Of a DNA stretch of 20,164 nt, positions 13,556 through 20,164 are shown piece by piece. A program made the translations under genes and the position numbers. Numbering within the stretch: the first letter of the stretch is position 1; each line of letters starts with the position of its first letter. Origin of the DNA: an uncultured Spirochaetales bacterium (lineage in GTDB: Bacteria; Spirochaetota; Spirochaetia; Sphaerochaetales; Sphaerochaetaceae); assembly GCA_934247875.1 (NCBI GenBank), contig CAKQJZ010000034.1, positions 1 to 20,164 on the forward strand, in the 5' to 3' direction. Below the pieces are notes generated by a model that saw only the letters and a program-made list of their open reading frames with translations, ran no database searches and had not been told where the DNA came from.

Positions 13556-15322
13556 TTATAGAGATTTCAATATAAGCTCATGCTGCCAATCTAGCAGTTT
13601 ATGGTATAGTGCTTCATCATTTCCTTTAATATCAACCATAAGCCTCAAAAGAGATTCAGTCCTTGATTTGCTGAACCATAAGAATGCAACGCTCTCACCA
13701 TCTTTCTCAAGCTCTACTCTGTATCCACCAGTAGAGTTCTTGACTCTGCACTCTTCACCTTCTCCTGAAGTCTCTTCGTCCCCTTCATATTGATAAACTT
13801 TATAGCCAGTAAACCCACACTCATCAATAAGCTCTCTATAATGCATAGAGAAATTAGATTCATAGTTCTTTTTGAAAAGGTCATAATCATCAACTTCAGC
13901 GTGGAGTACACCCTCTTTAGAGAATGATGAAGTTGTAATGTATTCCGGAAGTGCTTCTATGATGGAAGATATATCTGATTCATTTATCCCAAGAACTTCT
14001 TTGACTTTCAAAAGCAATACATCATTATAATAAAGCTTCAATATAGTCATTATAGTGTTCATAGGGTCTCTGACTTTAGCAGGGTACTCAATAACGCCGC
14101 CATTACTGCCTTCCCCAGCTGCTTTTACGCTGTAACCTGCTTTTCTTAAGCGAGATGCAAGTGAGACAACATTAGCTTCCCCTACATCTGAGTGGAAAAC
14201 ATCTGCGCCCAGTTTCTTTGCAATCTCATTTATAAGCAAGCTTGTGCACCCATTAGCAGCAACAGCACTCTTCTTACTCAATAGCGCATCTTCAGCTAAA
14301 TCGATAAGCACAACAAGCGCGAATACGCTTTGCGCTCCTAAGAGCTTTGCTTTTTTGTCCTTTTTTGAGTAATAAACCAAATTGCCTCGGTCTCCATCGT
14401 TATCAGGGACATAACCAAGAATAAAATGAGGCTCTTTCTTATTGAGGCCTTCTAATACTGTCCTGCATAACTCTAAGTTTCCACACTCTGGAACTATTCC
14501 ATGGACAACCTGACCTGGCTGATTATTGATAGCAAAGACATCAATGCCATGAGAGCGAAGAAATGGGATATCGATAGATCTAGCTCTTGCAGAGCCATTG
14601 AAATCAACAACAACGCCTATTTTCTTATCTAATCTGAAATCACCACCTGCTGTCTCTAACACAAACTTCTCATAACATGAAAGTGCGTTTTCTTTATTGT
14701 TCTTATGACGAATCAGAACAGCCTCTTCTTCAGCTAATGGGGAAGAGAGAATATTAATGAGTTTTTTAATCAATTCATCATCTTCTAACAAATCAAAGAG
14801 ATTGGATTTTACACACTCAGCATCATTCTCTCCAAATACACCGCCATTCTTGCCGAATTTATAGCCATTGTGTCCAATCGGATTATGAGATGCAGAGATA
14901 TAGAAAAAACCATCAAAGCCATAATTTGAATAAGCCATATTCTCAGGAGCTGCTGAAGTTGCGATGTAGCTCACATCAGCACCAAACGCCAATAGAGTCC
15001 GAAGCACTGCCTCGCCTATCAATCTACCAGTTGGACGCGCATCTCTGCCAACTACTATCTTTGAGTCATCGCCTATATAGCGATAAAACGAAAGTGCAAA
15101 TAATGATGAAAGTACTAAGTCTTCATCAGAAACAAGATAAGAGTCATCTTCTTCATCATTGCTCTTTGCTATGATTGCTCTCCAGCCAGAAATTGAAAGT
15201 ATATATTTACTCAGATTACGCTTTAAATCTGCTTTTTCGATATTAGAGCTTTCAAGCAATGAAGAATAAGGAGAGCCTAAATACTCTCCTGTGATATCAT
15301 CAAAATACGATATGGATTCCAT
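13556..15322 (-). CDS. Phosphohexomutase-superfamily protein (phosphoglucomutase/phosphomannomutase-like)
   Basis: This 588-aa protein has all four loops of the alpha-D-phosphohexomutase superfamily: the phosphoserine loop SASHNP (143-148, S145 transiently phosphorylated), the metal loop DNDGDR (307-312), a sugar-binding loop GEGSNGG (403-409) in place of the common GEESGH type, and a C-terminal phosphate loop around SRTESL (553-558). It would interconvert sugar 1- and 6-phosphates; length fits PgcA/PGM2-like enzymes, some of which act on pentose phosphates. Exact substrate cannot be read. The ATG has an in-frame TAA two codons upstream, so no earlier start exists, and no Shine-Dalgarno precedes it. 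A good -10 lies 7 nt upstream, suggesting leaderless translation. No terminator is visible at its convergent 3' end. Confidence 0.85.
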   Translation of the reverse strand: MESISYFDDITGEYLGSPYSSLLESSNIEKADLKRNLSKYILSISGWRAIIAKSNDEEDDSYLVSDEDLVLSSLFALSFYRYIGDDSKIVVGRDARPTGRLIGEAVLRTLLAFGADVSYIATSAAPENMAYSNYGFDGFFYISASHNPIGHNGYKFGKNGGVFGENDAECVKSNLFDLLEDDELIKKLINILSSPLAEEEAVLIRHKNNKENALSCYEKFVLETAGGDFRLDKKIGVVVDFNGSARARSIDIPFLRSHGIDVFAINNQPGQVVHGIVPECGNLELCRTVLEGLNKKEPHFILGYVPDNDGDRGNLVYYSKKDKKAKLLGAQSVFALVVLIDLAEDALLSKKSAVAANGCTSLLINEIAKKLGADVFHSDVGEANVVSLASRLRKAGYSVKAAGEGSNGGVIEYPAKVRDPMNTIMTILKLYYNDVLLLKVKEVLGINESDISSIIEALPEYITTSSFSKEGVLHAEVDDYDLFKKNYESNFSMHYRELIDECGFTGYKVYQYEGDEETSGEGEECRVKNSTGGYRVELEKDGESVAFLWFSKSRTESLLRLMVDIKGNDEALYHKLLDWQHELILKSL

Positions 15323-15329
15323 GAATTAA

Positions 15330-15358
15330 ATGATACAAACAGCAAAAAATATATGCAA
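15330..15358 (-). promoter_or_regulatory. Promoter of the mutase gene, predicted leaderless
   Basis: On the minus strand TTGCAT (15353-15358), a 17-bp spacer and TATCAT (15330-15335) are followed 7 nt later by the ATG. The expected transcription start is at or one base before the A of ATG. The -35 abuts the T-run of the tRNA terminator. Confidence 0.55.
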
Positions 15359-15359
15359 T

Positions 15360-15392
15360 AAAAAAATCCTTAAGTATCTCTACCTAAGGATT
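15360..15392 (-). terminator. Terminator of tRNA-Leu
   Basis: On the minus strand a 12-bp stem (AATCCTTAGGTA with TACTTAAGGATT, one G-U pair) closes a GAGA tetraloop of the GNRA type and is followed by a T-run. It starts 4 nt after the tRNA. Confidence 0.88.
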
Positions 15393-15395
15393 ATA

Positions 15396-15479
15396 TGCGG
15401 CCGAGAGAACTCGAATCTCCAAGCCCGTTAAAGCACTAGCACCTCAAGCTAGCGTGTCTACCAATTCCACCACGACCGC
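15396..15479 (-). tRNA. tRNA-Leu (anticodon GAG)
   Basis: This 84-nt gene folds as a class II tRNA with a long variable arm (GCTTTAACGGGC region). The acceptor stem is GCGGTCG with CGGCCGC (one G-U) and discriminator A; the D-arm has GGTGGAATTGGTAGAC; the T-loop is in GATTCGAGTTC. The anticodon loop TTGAGGT carries GAG (15443-15445 on the complement), reading CUC and CUU leucine codons. The 3' CCA is not encoded and must be added by a nucleotidyltransferase. It has its own promoter and terminator. Confidence 0.96.
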
Positions 15480-15505
15480 ATTAAGCACTTAAACGTACCT
15501 TCTGT

Positions 15506-15535
15506 AATCTAGCGCAAAATAAACTAAAGAGTCAA
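15506..15535 (-). promoter_or_regulatory. Promoter of tRNA-Leu
   Basis: On the minus strand TTGACT (15530-15535) and TAGATT (15506-15511) are 18 bp apart, about 27 nt before the mature tRNA 5' end. An AT-rich palindrome (15539-15554) lies just upstream of the -35. Confidence 0.45.
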
Positions 15536-15575
15536 CATAGTTTTTACAAAAACTTAAAATTTGTGTTTTTCTGCT

Positions 15576-16595
15576 TTAGATTATATAAATGCCCTTTTCT
15601 TTAGCTTCTTGAAGTGTCTCTTCTGGCCAAACAGATGCCTGAACTTCACCAACATGAGCTTTATGAAGAAGGAACATGCAAAGCCTTGATTGACCTATTC
15701 CGCCTCCAATAGTCTCAGGAAATTCTCCGCCTAGAAGTCTCTTATGCCAATAAAGCTCTTTTCGAGATTCCATGCCACGGATCTCAAGCTGTCTTAGAAG
15801 AGCTTCTTTGTTTACTCTGATTCCCATGCTGCTTAACTCAAGATTAGACTCTCTGACTCCATCCCATACAATAATGTCTCCATTGAGTCCATGGTGGCCA
15901 TCAGGAGTAAGAGTAGACCAATCATCATAGTCAGGAGCTCTGCCAGAATGAGGAGGATTGCCATAGCCAATACCAATCAAGAATATTGCTCCATATTTCT
16001 TAGCAAGCTCATACTCTCTCTCATTAGGAGTCTTATCTGGATAAAGCGCTGCAGCCTCTTCACTATGTATGAATGTAATATCATCTGGAAGATAATCCTC
16101 AAGCTCTGGATATAGCTCAGAGAGCAGAAAAGCTGTGCGTTTTATAGCGCCATAAATCTCTCTGACTGTGCTCTTCAGATATTCAATATCTCTATCTTCT
16201 TCACCAATGACTTTCTCCCAATCCCACTGGTCTACATAGATTGAATGGATTGCATCAACATCGTCATCTGGGCGCAGTGCGTTCATATCTGTATATATGC
16301 CACGGCCTTTCTCGACTTTATAATCTGCTAGTGCCATTCTCTTCCATTTAGCAAGAGACTGAACAATCTCCATCCTTTCCTCTCCTAAGTTCTTAACAGG
16401 AAATGAAACAGGACGCTCAATACCATTGAGATCATCGTTGATGCCACTGCCAGCTTTAACGAACAAAGGGCTAGTAACTCTAGAAAGCTTCAAAGCACCA
16501 GAGAGCTCTTTCTCAAAGAGATCCTTTGCAGCTTTAATAGCCTTCTCTGTCATATGTGGATTCAAAATAGATTTATAGTTATCTGGGAATTGCAT
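15576..16595 (-). CDS. asnA: Aspartate-ammonia ligase (asparagine synthetase A)
   Basis: This 339-aa cytoplasmic enzyme makes asparagine from aspartate, ammonia and ATP. It matches E. coli AsnA through most of its length: SLAKWKRMAL, ALRPDDD, YVDQWDWEKV, RAPDYDDWST, GLNGDIIVW, SSMGIRV and the class II synthetase-type ending GGGIGQSRLCMFLLH. Its N-terminus is somewhat longer and more divergent. ATG 16595 is the only reasonable start: an in-frame TAA lies eight codons upstream and no ATG, GTG or TTG intervenes. No Shine-Dalgarno precedes it and a strong -10 is 9 nt away, so the mRNA probably has a leader of about 3 nt or none. Divergent from mscL with overlapping promoters. Confidence 0.97.
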   Translation of the reverse strand: MQFPDNYKSILNPHMTEKAIKAAKDLFEKELSGALKLSRVTSPLFVKAGSGINDDLNGIERPVSFPVKNLGEERMEIVQSLAKWKRMALADYKVEKGRGIYTDMNALRPDDDVDAIHSIYVDQWDWEKVIGEEDRDIEYLKSTVREIYGAIKRTAFLLSELYPELEDYLPDDITFIHSEEAAALYPDKTPNEREYELAKKYGAIFLIGIGYGNPPHSGRAPDYDDWSTLTPDGHHGLNGDIIVWDGVRESNLELSSMGIRVNKEALLRQLEIRGMESRKELYWHKRLLGGEFPETIGGGIGQSRLCMFLLHKAHVGEVQASVWPEETLQEAKEKGIYII

Positions 16596-16618
16596 AATGT
16601 AGACATTATCACTATTTT
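16590..16618 (+). promoter_or_regulatory. Possible mscL promoter, overlapping the asnA start
   Basis: TTGCAT (16590-16595), a 17-bp spacer and TATTTT (16613-16618) is the best candidate. It overlaps both the asnA start codon and the asnA promoter, so the two may compete. A short dyad TCTAAT/ATTAGA (16621-16637) falls at the predicted start. Confidence 0.3.
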
Positions 16619-16633
16619 AGTCTAATTTGTCAT
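16605..16633 (-). promoter_or_regulatory. Promoter of asnA, predicted near-leaderless
   Basis: On the minus strand ATGACA (16628-16633) and GATAAT (16605-16610) each match consensus at 5 of 6 bases and are 17 bp apart. The ATG starts 9 nt after the -10. The spacer contains TAAAATAGTG (16610-16619), identical to a unit of the fic iteron array. Confidence 0.6.
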
Positions 16634-16659
16634 TAGATTTAATTTTCAGAGGTAAAAAA

Positions 16660-17100
16660 ATGTCTGATAAAACCAAGAAAGGCTTCTTCGGTGAATTCAA
16701 GGATTTCATCGCACGTGGAAGCGTACTAGACCTGGCTGTAGGCGTTGTTATTGGTTCTGCCTTCACAGCTATCGTTAACTCTTTTGTTGCTGATATAATT
16801 AACCCGATTATAGGAATATTGACAGGAGGAGTAGACTTTGGAAAGCTAGCTTTGACACTCAGAGCTGCAACTGAAGATAAGCCAGCGCTAACACTGAACT
16901 ATGGCAACTTCATCAATGCTGTCCTCAACTTCCTGATCATCGCATTCTTCATCTTCCTTGTTGTAAGAGCAAGCAATAAGATGAAAGATGCTGCTGAAGA
17001 GAAAAAGAAGCAAGCAGAAGTAAAGAAAGCAAGTGAGCCAGCTTCTGTTAAGCCAGAGATCGAGCTCTTGAAGCAGATAAGAGATTTGCTTCAGAAATAA
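16660..17100 (+). CDS. mscL: Large-conductance mechanosensitive channel
   Basis: This 146-aa inner-membrane protein opens under membrane tension and releases solutes on hypo-osmotic shock. The N-terminal amphipathic helix GFFGEFKDFIARGS, the first transmembrane segment with the pore-lining LAVGVVIGSAFTAIVNSFV, a periplasmic loop, the second transmembrane segment (NFLIIAFFIFLVV) and a charged C-terminal helix bundle follow the MscL plan exactly. The ATG at 16660 has AGAGG 7 nt upstream; a TTG at 16627 would add eleven residues before the conserved N-terminus and is rejected. It is single, divergent from asnA, and ends at a bidirectional terminator. Confidence 0.97.
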   Translation: MSDKTKKGFFGEFKDFIARGSVLDLAVGVVIGSAFTAIVNSFVADIINPIIGILTGGVDFGKLALTLRAATEDKPALTLNYGNFINAVLNFLIIAFFIFLVVRASNKMKDAAEEKKKQAEVKKASEPASVKPEIELLKQIRDLLQK

Positions 17101-17102
17101 AG

Positions 17103-17146
17103 AAAAGCTGTTGCGAGTGTTAAAGCACAAAAGCAACAGCTTTTTT
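17103..17146. terminator. Bidirectional terminator between mscL and the Fbp-like operon
   Basis: AAAAGCTGTTGC (17103-17114) pairs perfectly with GCAACAGCTTTT (17133-17144). The stem ends in T-runs on both strands, so it can stop transcripts of mscL and of the convergent ATPase gene. Confidence 0.88.
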
Positions 17147-17166
17147 AATCATGAAATCAACGATGA

Positions 17167-18330
17167 TTATCTGCCAACAAACAGCGTAGCAGCTTTATCG
17201 AGAACTATTCTAACCTCATCGCCCTCTTTATAGATTGGAATATCTATCTTAGCTGGAACTGAAGCATTGATCATAATGTTCTCATCTCCAATAGAAAGCT
17301 CATACTCAGTCAAAGATCCTACAAATATTGAAGATAGTACCTTTGCTTTGATACCTTCTGCATCTGGACCTTTAACTGCAATGTTCTCAGGTCTTGCAAT
17401 TAATATTGCATCATCTCCTCTCTTTGCATCATCTTTAAAGCCCTGCCCTTTTCTGGCAGTTACTTCAACACCCTTAATTAGTTCTGCTGTGACAGTATCA
17501 CTGCTAATGCTTTTCAGCTTGAGTCTGATTACATTAGCCTGTCCAATGAAGTCAGCAACGAATGCACAGCTTGGATTATAGTAGATATCTTTTGGAGATC
17601 CGACTTGCTCAACAACACCTTTGGACATAACTACAATCTTATCAGCAACAGTGAGAGCCTCAGCTTGGTCATGAGTTACGTAGAGCGCTGTGATTCCAAG
17701 TTTCTGCTGCAAATGTCTGATCTCTGTTCTCATATGGATTCTATGCTTGGCATCGAGGTTTGAAAGAGGCTCATCCATCAATAGCAGAGATGGTTCCATA
17801 ACAAGAACATGAGCAAGAGCAACACGCTGCTGCTCACCGCCTGATAGCTCTGTTGGATAGCGTTCTGCAATATTTGGAAGACCTACAAGCTCAAGAGCTT
17901 CATTGACCTTCTTCTTGATCTCATTCTTGTCCATTCCTTTGTTTTCGAGGCCATAGCCAATATTCTTAGCTACAGAAAGATGAGGGAACAATGCATAGTT
18001 CTGGAAAACGAATCCTATTCCTATTTTATTGACAGGAATATTAGTTACATCTCTACCCTCTATCTTTATTTCCCCGCTAGTTGGGATTTCAAAGCCAGCA
18101 ACCATTCTGAGTGTTGTGGTCTTTCCACATCCAGATGGACCTAGGAAACATACCATCTCACCATCTTTGATATTCAAGTTAAGGTCGTTGACAGCTCTTA
18201 CTTTTTCCCCGTTCTTATCAAACTCTTTTATGATATTGCTTAGTTTGAGAATTATCTTCTTTCCATCTGCTGGATCGACCTCTATATCCACCCATTTTTT
18301 GTTTTCATTTAAATCTAATTTCTTTTTCAT
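17167..18330 (-). CDS. Fbp/Pot-type ABC importer ATPase (probably ferric iron)
   Basis: This 387-aa ATPase has Walker A GPSGCGKTT (64-72), signature LSGGEQQR, Walker B LLLMDEPLSNLD and H-loop VTHDQAEAL, then a C-terminal TOBE-like regulatory domain of about 110 residues, as in FbpC, PotA and related importers. An unusual charged N-terminal extension of about 28 residues precedes the ABC domain. The ATG at 18330 is chosen over an in-frame upstream start at 18444, because it shares one base with the permease stop (TAATG) and AGGGGA lies 8 nt upstream. The fused permease next to it is of the Fbp/Afu type, so ferric iron is the likely substrate; thiamine, phosphonate or polyamine cannot be excluded without the binding protein. 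Confidence 0.88.
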   Translation of the reverse strand: MKKKLDLNENKKWVDIEVDPADGKKIILKLSNIIKEFDKNGEKVRAVNDLNLNIKDGEMVCFLGPSGCGKTTTLRMVAGFEIPTSGEIKIEGRDVTNIPVNKIGIGFVFQNYALFPHLSVAKNIGYGLENKGMDKNEIKKKVNEALELVGLPNIAERYPTELSGGEQQRVALAHVLVMEPSLLLMDEPLSNLDAKHRIHMRTEIRHLQQKLGITALYVTHDQAEALTVADKIVVMSKGVVEQVGSPKDIYYNPSCAFVADFIGQANVIRLKLKSISSDTVTAELIKGVEVTARKGQGFKDDAKRGDDAILIARPENIAVKGPDAEGIKAKVLSSIFVGSLTEYELSIGDENIMINASVPAKIDIPIYKEGDEVRIVLDKAATLFVGR

Positions 18331-20021
18331 TATTTTGTTCCCCTGTCGCTTTTGAGGTAGTATTTCTGATATGCCTTTGAAGCACATGAAATCAAGGCAT
18401 CTGCAATGAATACAATGACAATCAGCACTACAGAGAATGCACATGCCTGTGTGAACTGCATCTCTGTCATGCTTTCAAGTATTCTTGCTGTTAGCAGCTT
18501 CCAATGTACAGAGACAAGGAAGATTGTCGCACTTATTGCTGTCATTGAATGGATGAAGAGATATCTTAATCCAGTAAGTACAGCTGGGATAATCAAAGGA
18601 AGAGTTACAGTAGTAAATGTCTTTACATTACCTGCACCAAGAGATGCTGAAGCTTCTTCTAGTGCTGGGTCTATCTGCTTCAAAGATGCCATTACAGATC
18701 TTATGCTTGTTGCATAGTATCTGAAGACATATGCAGCAACAAGAATAGTAAGCGTTCCTGTAAGGAGTATTGGCCTTTTATTGAAAGCCAGGATATATGC
18801 AATACCAACGACAGTTCCCGGAAGCGCATAGTTCAAAAGAGCAGAGAACTCAAAGAATTTTCTGCCAATGAATTTCTTTCTTTGAAGGATGTATCCTATG
18901 ACAACGCCAAGTATAGAACCAACAACCGTTGAGATTATTGCTATTATCAAAGTATCTACAAGTGCACTTGAGCCTCTAGTAAATACATACTTATAGTGCT
19001 CAAGCGTAACTTTCATATTTACGCTCCATACCTTTACAAAAGAACCTACAACTATGATTCCATACACATAAAGCACAAAAGCTAAAAGCGTTGCACATAG
19101 AACAGCAAATAATACGGTAATTGCTTTAGGCAGTGGAGAGAAAACAGACTGTGCTCCGCTTTTGCCGCTAACACTGACATAGCTTTTCTTGCCAACAGCT
19201 ACTTCCTGTAGCCAGAAAACAAATAGAGCTGGAATCAAGAGCAAGAACGATAGCGCAGCGCCTGAATGCATATCAAACATACCAGTCATTGCAAGGTATG
19301 CCTGAGTTGGCAGCATAGGATAAGAGTGGCTGCCTAGAATAAGTGGAGTTGCAAAGTCTGCAAGCGAAGAGCCAAAAAGAAGCAGGAATGCATTAGCGAT
19401 ACCAGGCATCGATAGCGGAATTGTTATTGTGCCAAGGATCTTATAAGAATTAGCTCCAAGTGACTGTGCTGCATCATCAAGGTTAGCGCTCATTGTATCA
19501 AGAACCGCTGTAATAACCATAAATGCAACTGGAAAATATGTTAGTGTTTCACTGATCCATACACCTAAGAAGCCATATAGTGGGAAATTCTTTATCCCCA
19601 GCAGCTTCAACAAATAGCCATTTGGACCAAGTATCAAAGTCAATGAAATAGATGATGTGAAAGGAGGAGAAATCAAAGGAAGCATTACTAAGAAGCTTAT
19701 GATTGTCCTACCCCATCTTGGAATTCGAGTGCGCGTAACGAGCAGCGCAAAGATATATCCAAGAACTGTTCCAGTAAAAGCAACAGAAGTCGCAACTACT
19801 AGAGAATTCCATAAAGATTTTCCAGTATACTCATTGATAAAAGCTTTTTTCAGATCTGCAAATGAATAATCACTATTAGGCAGGAAAGCCACGCCAAGAA
19901 GCTTTATTACTGGAAATAAGATAAACACACCAAGAATGACCCATAGAACAACTAGCAGCGTAAAGAGTCCAGGCTCTCTGAGAATCATCGATGATTTCTT
20001 TTTTGTTAAGGTATTACCCAT
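18330..20021 (-). CDS. Fbp/Afu-type ABC importer permease, two fused halves
   Basis: This 563-aa inner-membrane protein consists of two tandem binding-protein-dependent permease domains, with about twelve membrane segments in total. Each half carries an EAA-type loop for ATPase contact: DDAAQSLGANSYKILGTITI in the first and EEASASLGAGNVKTFTTVTL in the second. The fused arrangement is typical of FbpB/AfuB iron(III) and ThiP thiamine permeases. ATG 20021 has AAGGA 8 nt upstream. It is first of the two complete operon genes here. A strong hairpin 25 nt upstream separates it from whatever precedes, probably the binding-protein gene. Confidence 0.9.
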   Translation of the reverse strand: MGNTLTKKKSSMILREPGLFTLLVVLWVILGVFILFPVIKLLGVAFLPNSDYSFADLKKAFINEYTGKSLWNSLVVATSVAFTGTVLGYIFALLVTRTRIPRWGRTIISFLVMLPLISPPFTSSISLTLILGPNGYLLKLLGIKNFPLYGFLGVWISETLTYFPVAFMVITAVLDTMSANLDDAAQSLGANSYKILGTITIPLSMPGIANAFLLLFGSSLADFATPLILGSHSYPMLPTQAYLAMTGMFDMHSGAALSFLLLIPALFVFWLQEVAVGKKSYVSVSGKSGAQSVFSPLPKAITVLFAVLCATLLAFVLYVYGIIVVGSFVKVWSVNMKVTLEHYKYVFTRGSSALVDTLIIAIISTVVGSILGVVIGYILQRKKFIGRKFFEFSALLNYALPGTVVGIAYILAFNKRPILLTGTLTILVAAYVFRYYATSIRSVMASLKQIDPALEEASASLGAGNVKTFTTVTLPLIIPAVLTGLRYLFIHSMTAISATIFLVSVHWKLLTARILESMTEMQFTQACAFSVVLIVIVFIADALISCASKAYQKYYLKSDRGTK

Positions 20022-20040
20022 TAATTAAGTCCTTTTTACA

Positions 20041-20066
20041 AATAATCCGGGCAGAATATGCCCGGA
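20041..20066 (-). terminator. Hairpin upstream of the permease (terminator or attenuator)
   Basis: On the minus strand TCCGGGCA pairs with TGCCCGGA (8 perfect GC-rich pairs, 5-nt loop, 20046-20066), followed by TTATTTGT. Its position between the permease and the upstream region resembles the hairpin at 11225-11250 after the other binding-protein gene. Confidence 0.7.
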
Positions 20067-20106
20067 AGAATGAAGATTGCAAAATTATTCGACCTGTGCG
20101 GATGAC

Positions 20107-20164
20107 TTAAGCTACTAAACTTGATTTTGCCTTTCTACCGTATCGCGTTAAATCCATAGAAACA
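20107..20164 (-). CDS. Possible 3' end of an upstream gene, cut by the window edge
   Basis: On the minus strand one frame is open from the window edge to a TAA at 20107-20109, reading VSMDLTRYGRKAKSSLVA. Another frame gives a short tail (LKSSAQVE) ending nearer the hairpin, but stops precede it. Context predicts the C-terminus of an iron-type binding protein here; 18 residues are too few to confirm it. Confidence 0.25.
   Translation of the reverse strand, partial: VSMDLTRYGRKAKSSLVA

Noticed and set aside
18331..18444. N-terminal extension of the Fbp-type ATPase with several cysteines
   Set aside because: It is the permease gene read in another frame; the TAATG overlap gives the true start at 18330.
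1..20164. CRISPR array, prophage or defence island
   Set aside because: No regularly spaced repeats with unique spacers, no phage structural genes and no restriction or other defence genes are seen; the fic gene alone does not make a defence system.

Overview
The window looks like a chromosomal segment of an AT-rich bacterium, most likely a host-associated spirochaete of the Sphaerochaeta/Treponema group. This is inferred from protein style only: the substrate-binding protein has a signal peptide ending in LSLFAQG, and asnA, a Bmp-type nucleoside transporter and an Fbp-type transporter occur together. No marker gene fixes the taxon. Most genes are ordinary metabolism and transport. The accessory part is the left 3 kb.

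Layout. (1) 111-1540: a complete ISL3-family insertion sequence with 25-bp imperfect terminal inverted repeats and a perfect 8-bp target duplication, inserted in a tandem array of 10-bp repeats just upstream of a class II Fic AMPylator-type gene (1577-2683). A frame-broken gene remnant follows on the minus strand. (2) 2944-5457: a TetR-type regulator followed by oleate hydratase, with clear inverted repeats at both promoters. (3) 5593-7417: psuK-psuG, overlapping genes for pseudouridine breakdown. (4) 7496-12458, minus strand: a complete Bmp/Nup-type nucleoside ABC transporter (binding protein, double ATPase, two permeases), converging on psuKG. (5) 12669-15322: an MBL-fold hydrolase and a 588-aa phosphohexomutase-superfamily protein, tail to tail with a 2-nt gap. 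(6) 15396-17100: tRNA-Leu(GAG), asnA and mscL. (7) 17167-20021, minus strand: ATPase and fused permease of an Fbp-like (probably ferric iron) importer, whose binding-protein gene probably lies beyond the right edge.

How the genes may work together. The nucleoside importer next to psuK-psuG suggests scavenging of nucleosides, perhaps pseudouridine: import, phosphorylation by PsuK, then cleavage by PsuG to uracil and ribose 5-phosphate. Oleate hydratase is probably controlled by the adjacent TetR protein and would detoxify or modify host or diet unsaturated fatty acids.

No CRISPR array, prophage or obvious new multi-gene defence system is visible. The items most worth following are regulatory: the 10-bp iteron array upstream of fic that the IS split; three genes (fic, the mutase gene, asnA) with no Shine-Dalgarno and a -10 box 7-9 nt before the ATG, suggesting leaderless mRNAs; mutually exclusive hairpins in the transposase leader; and the psuKG/nucleoside transporter pairing.
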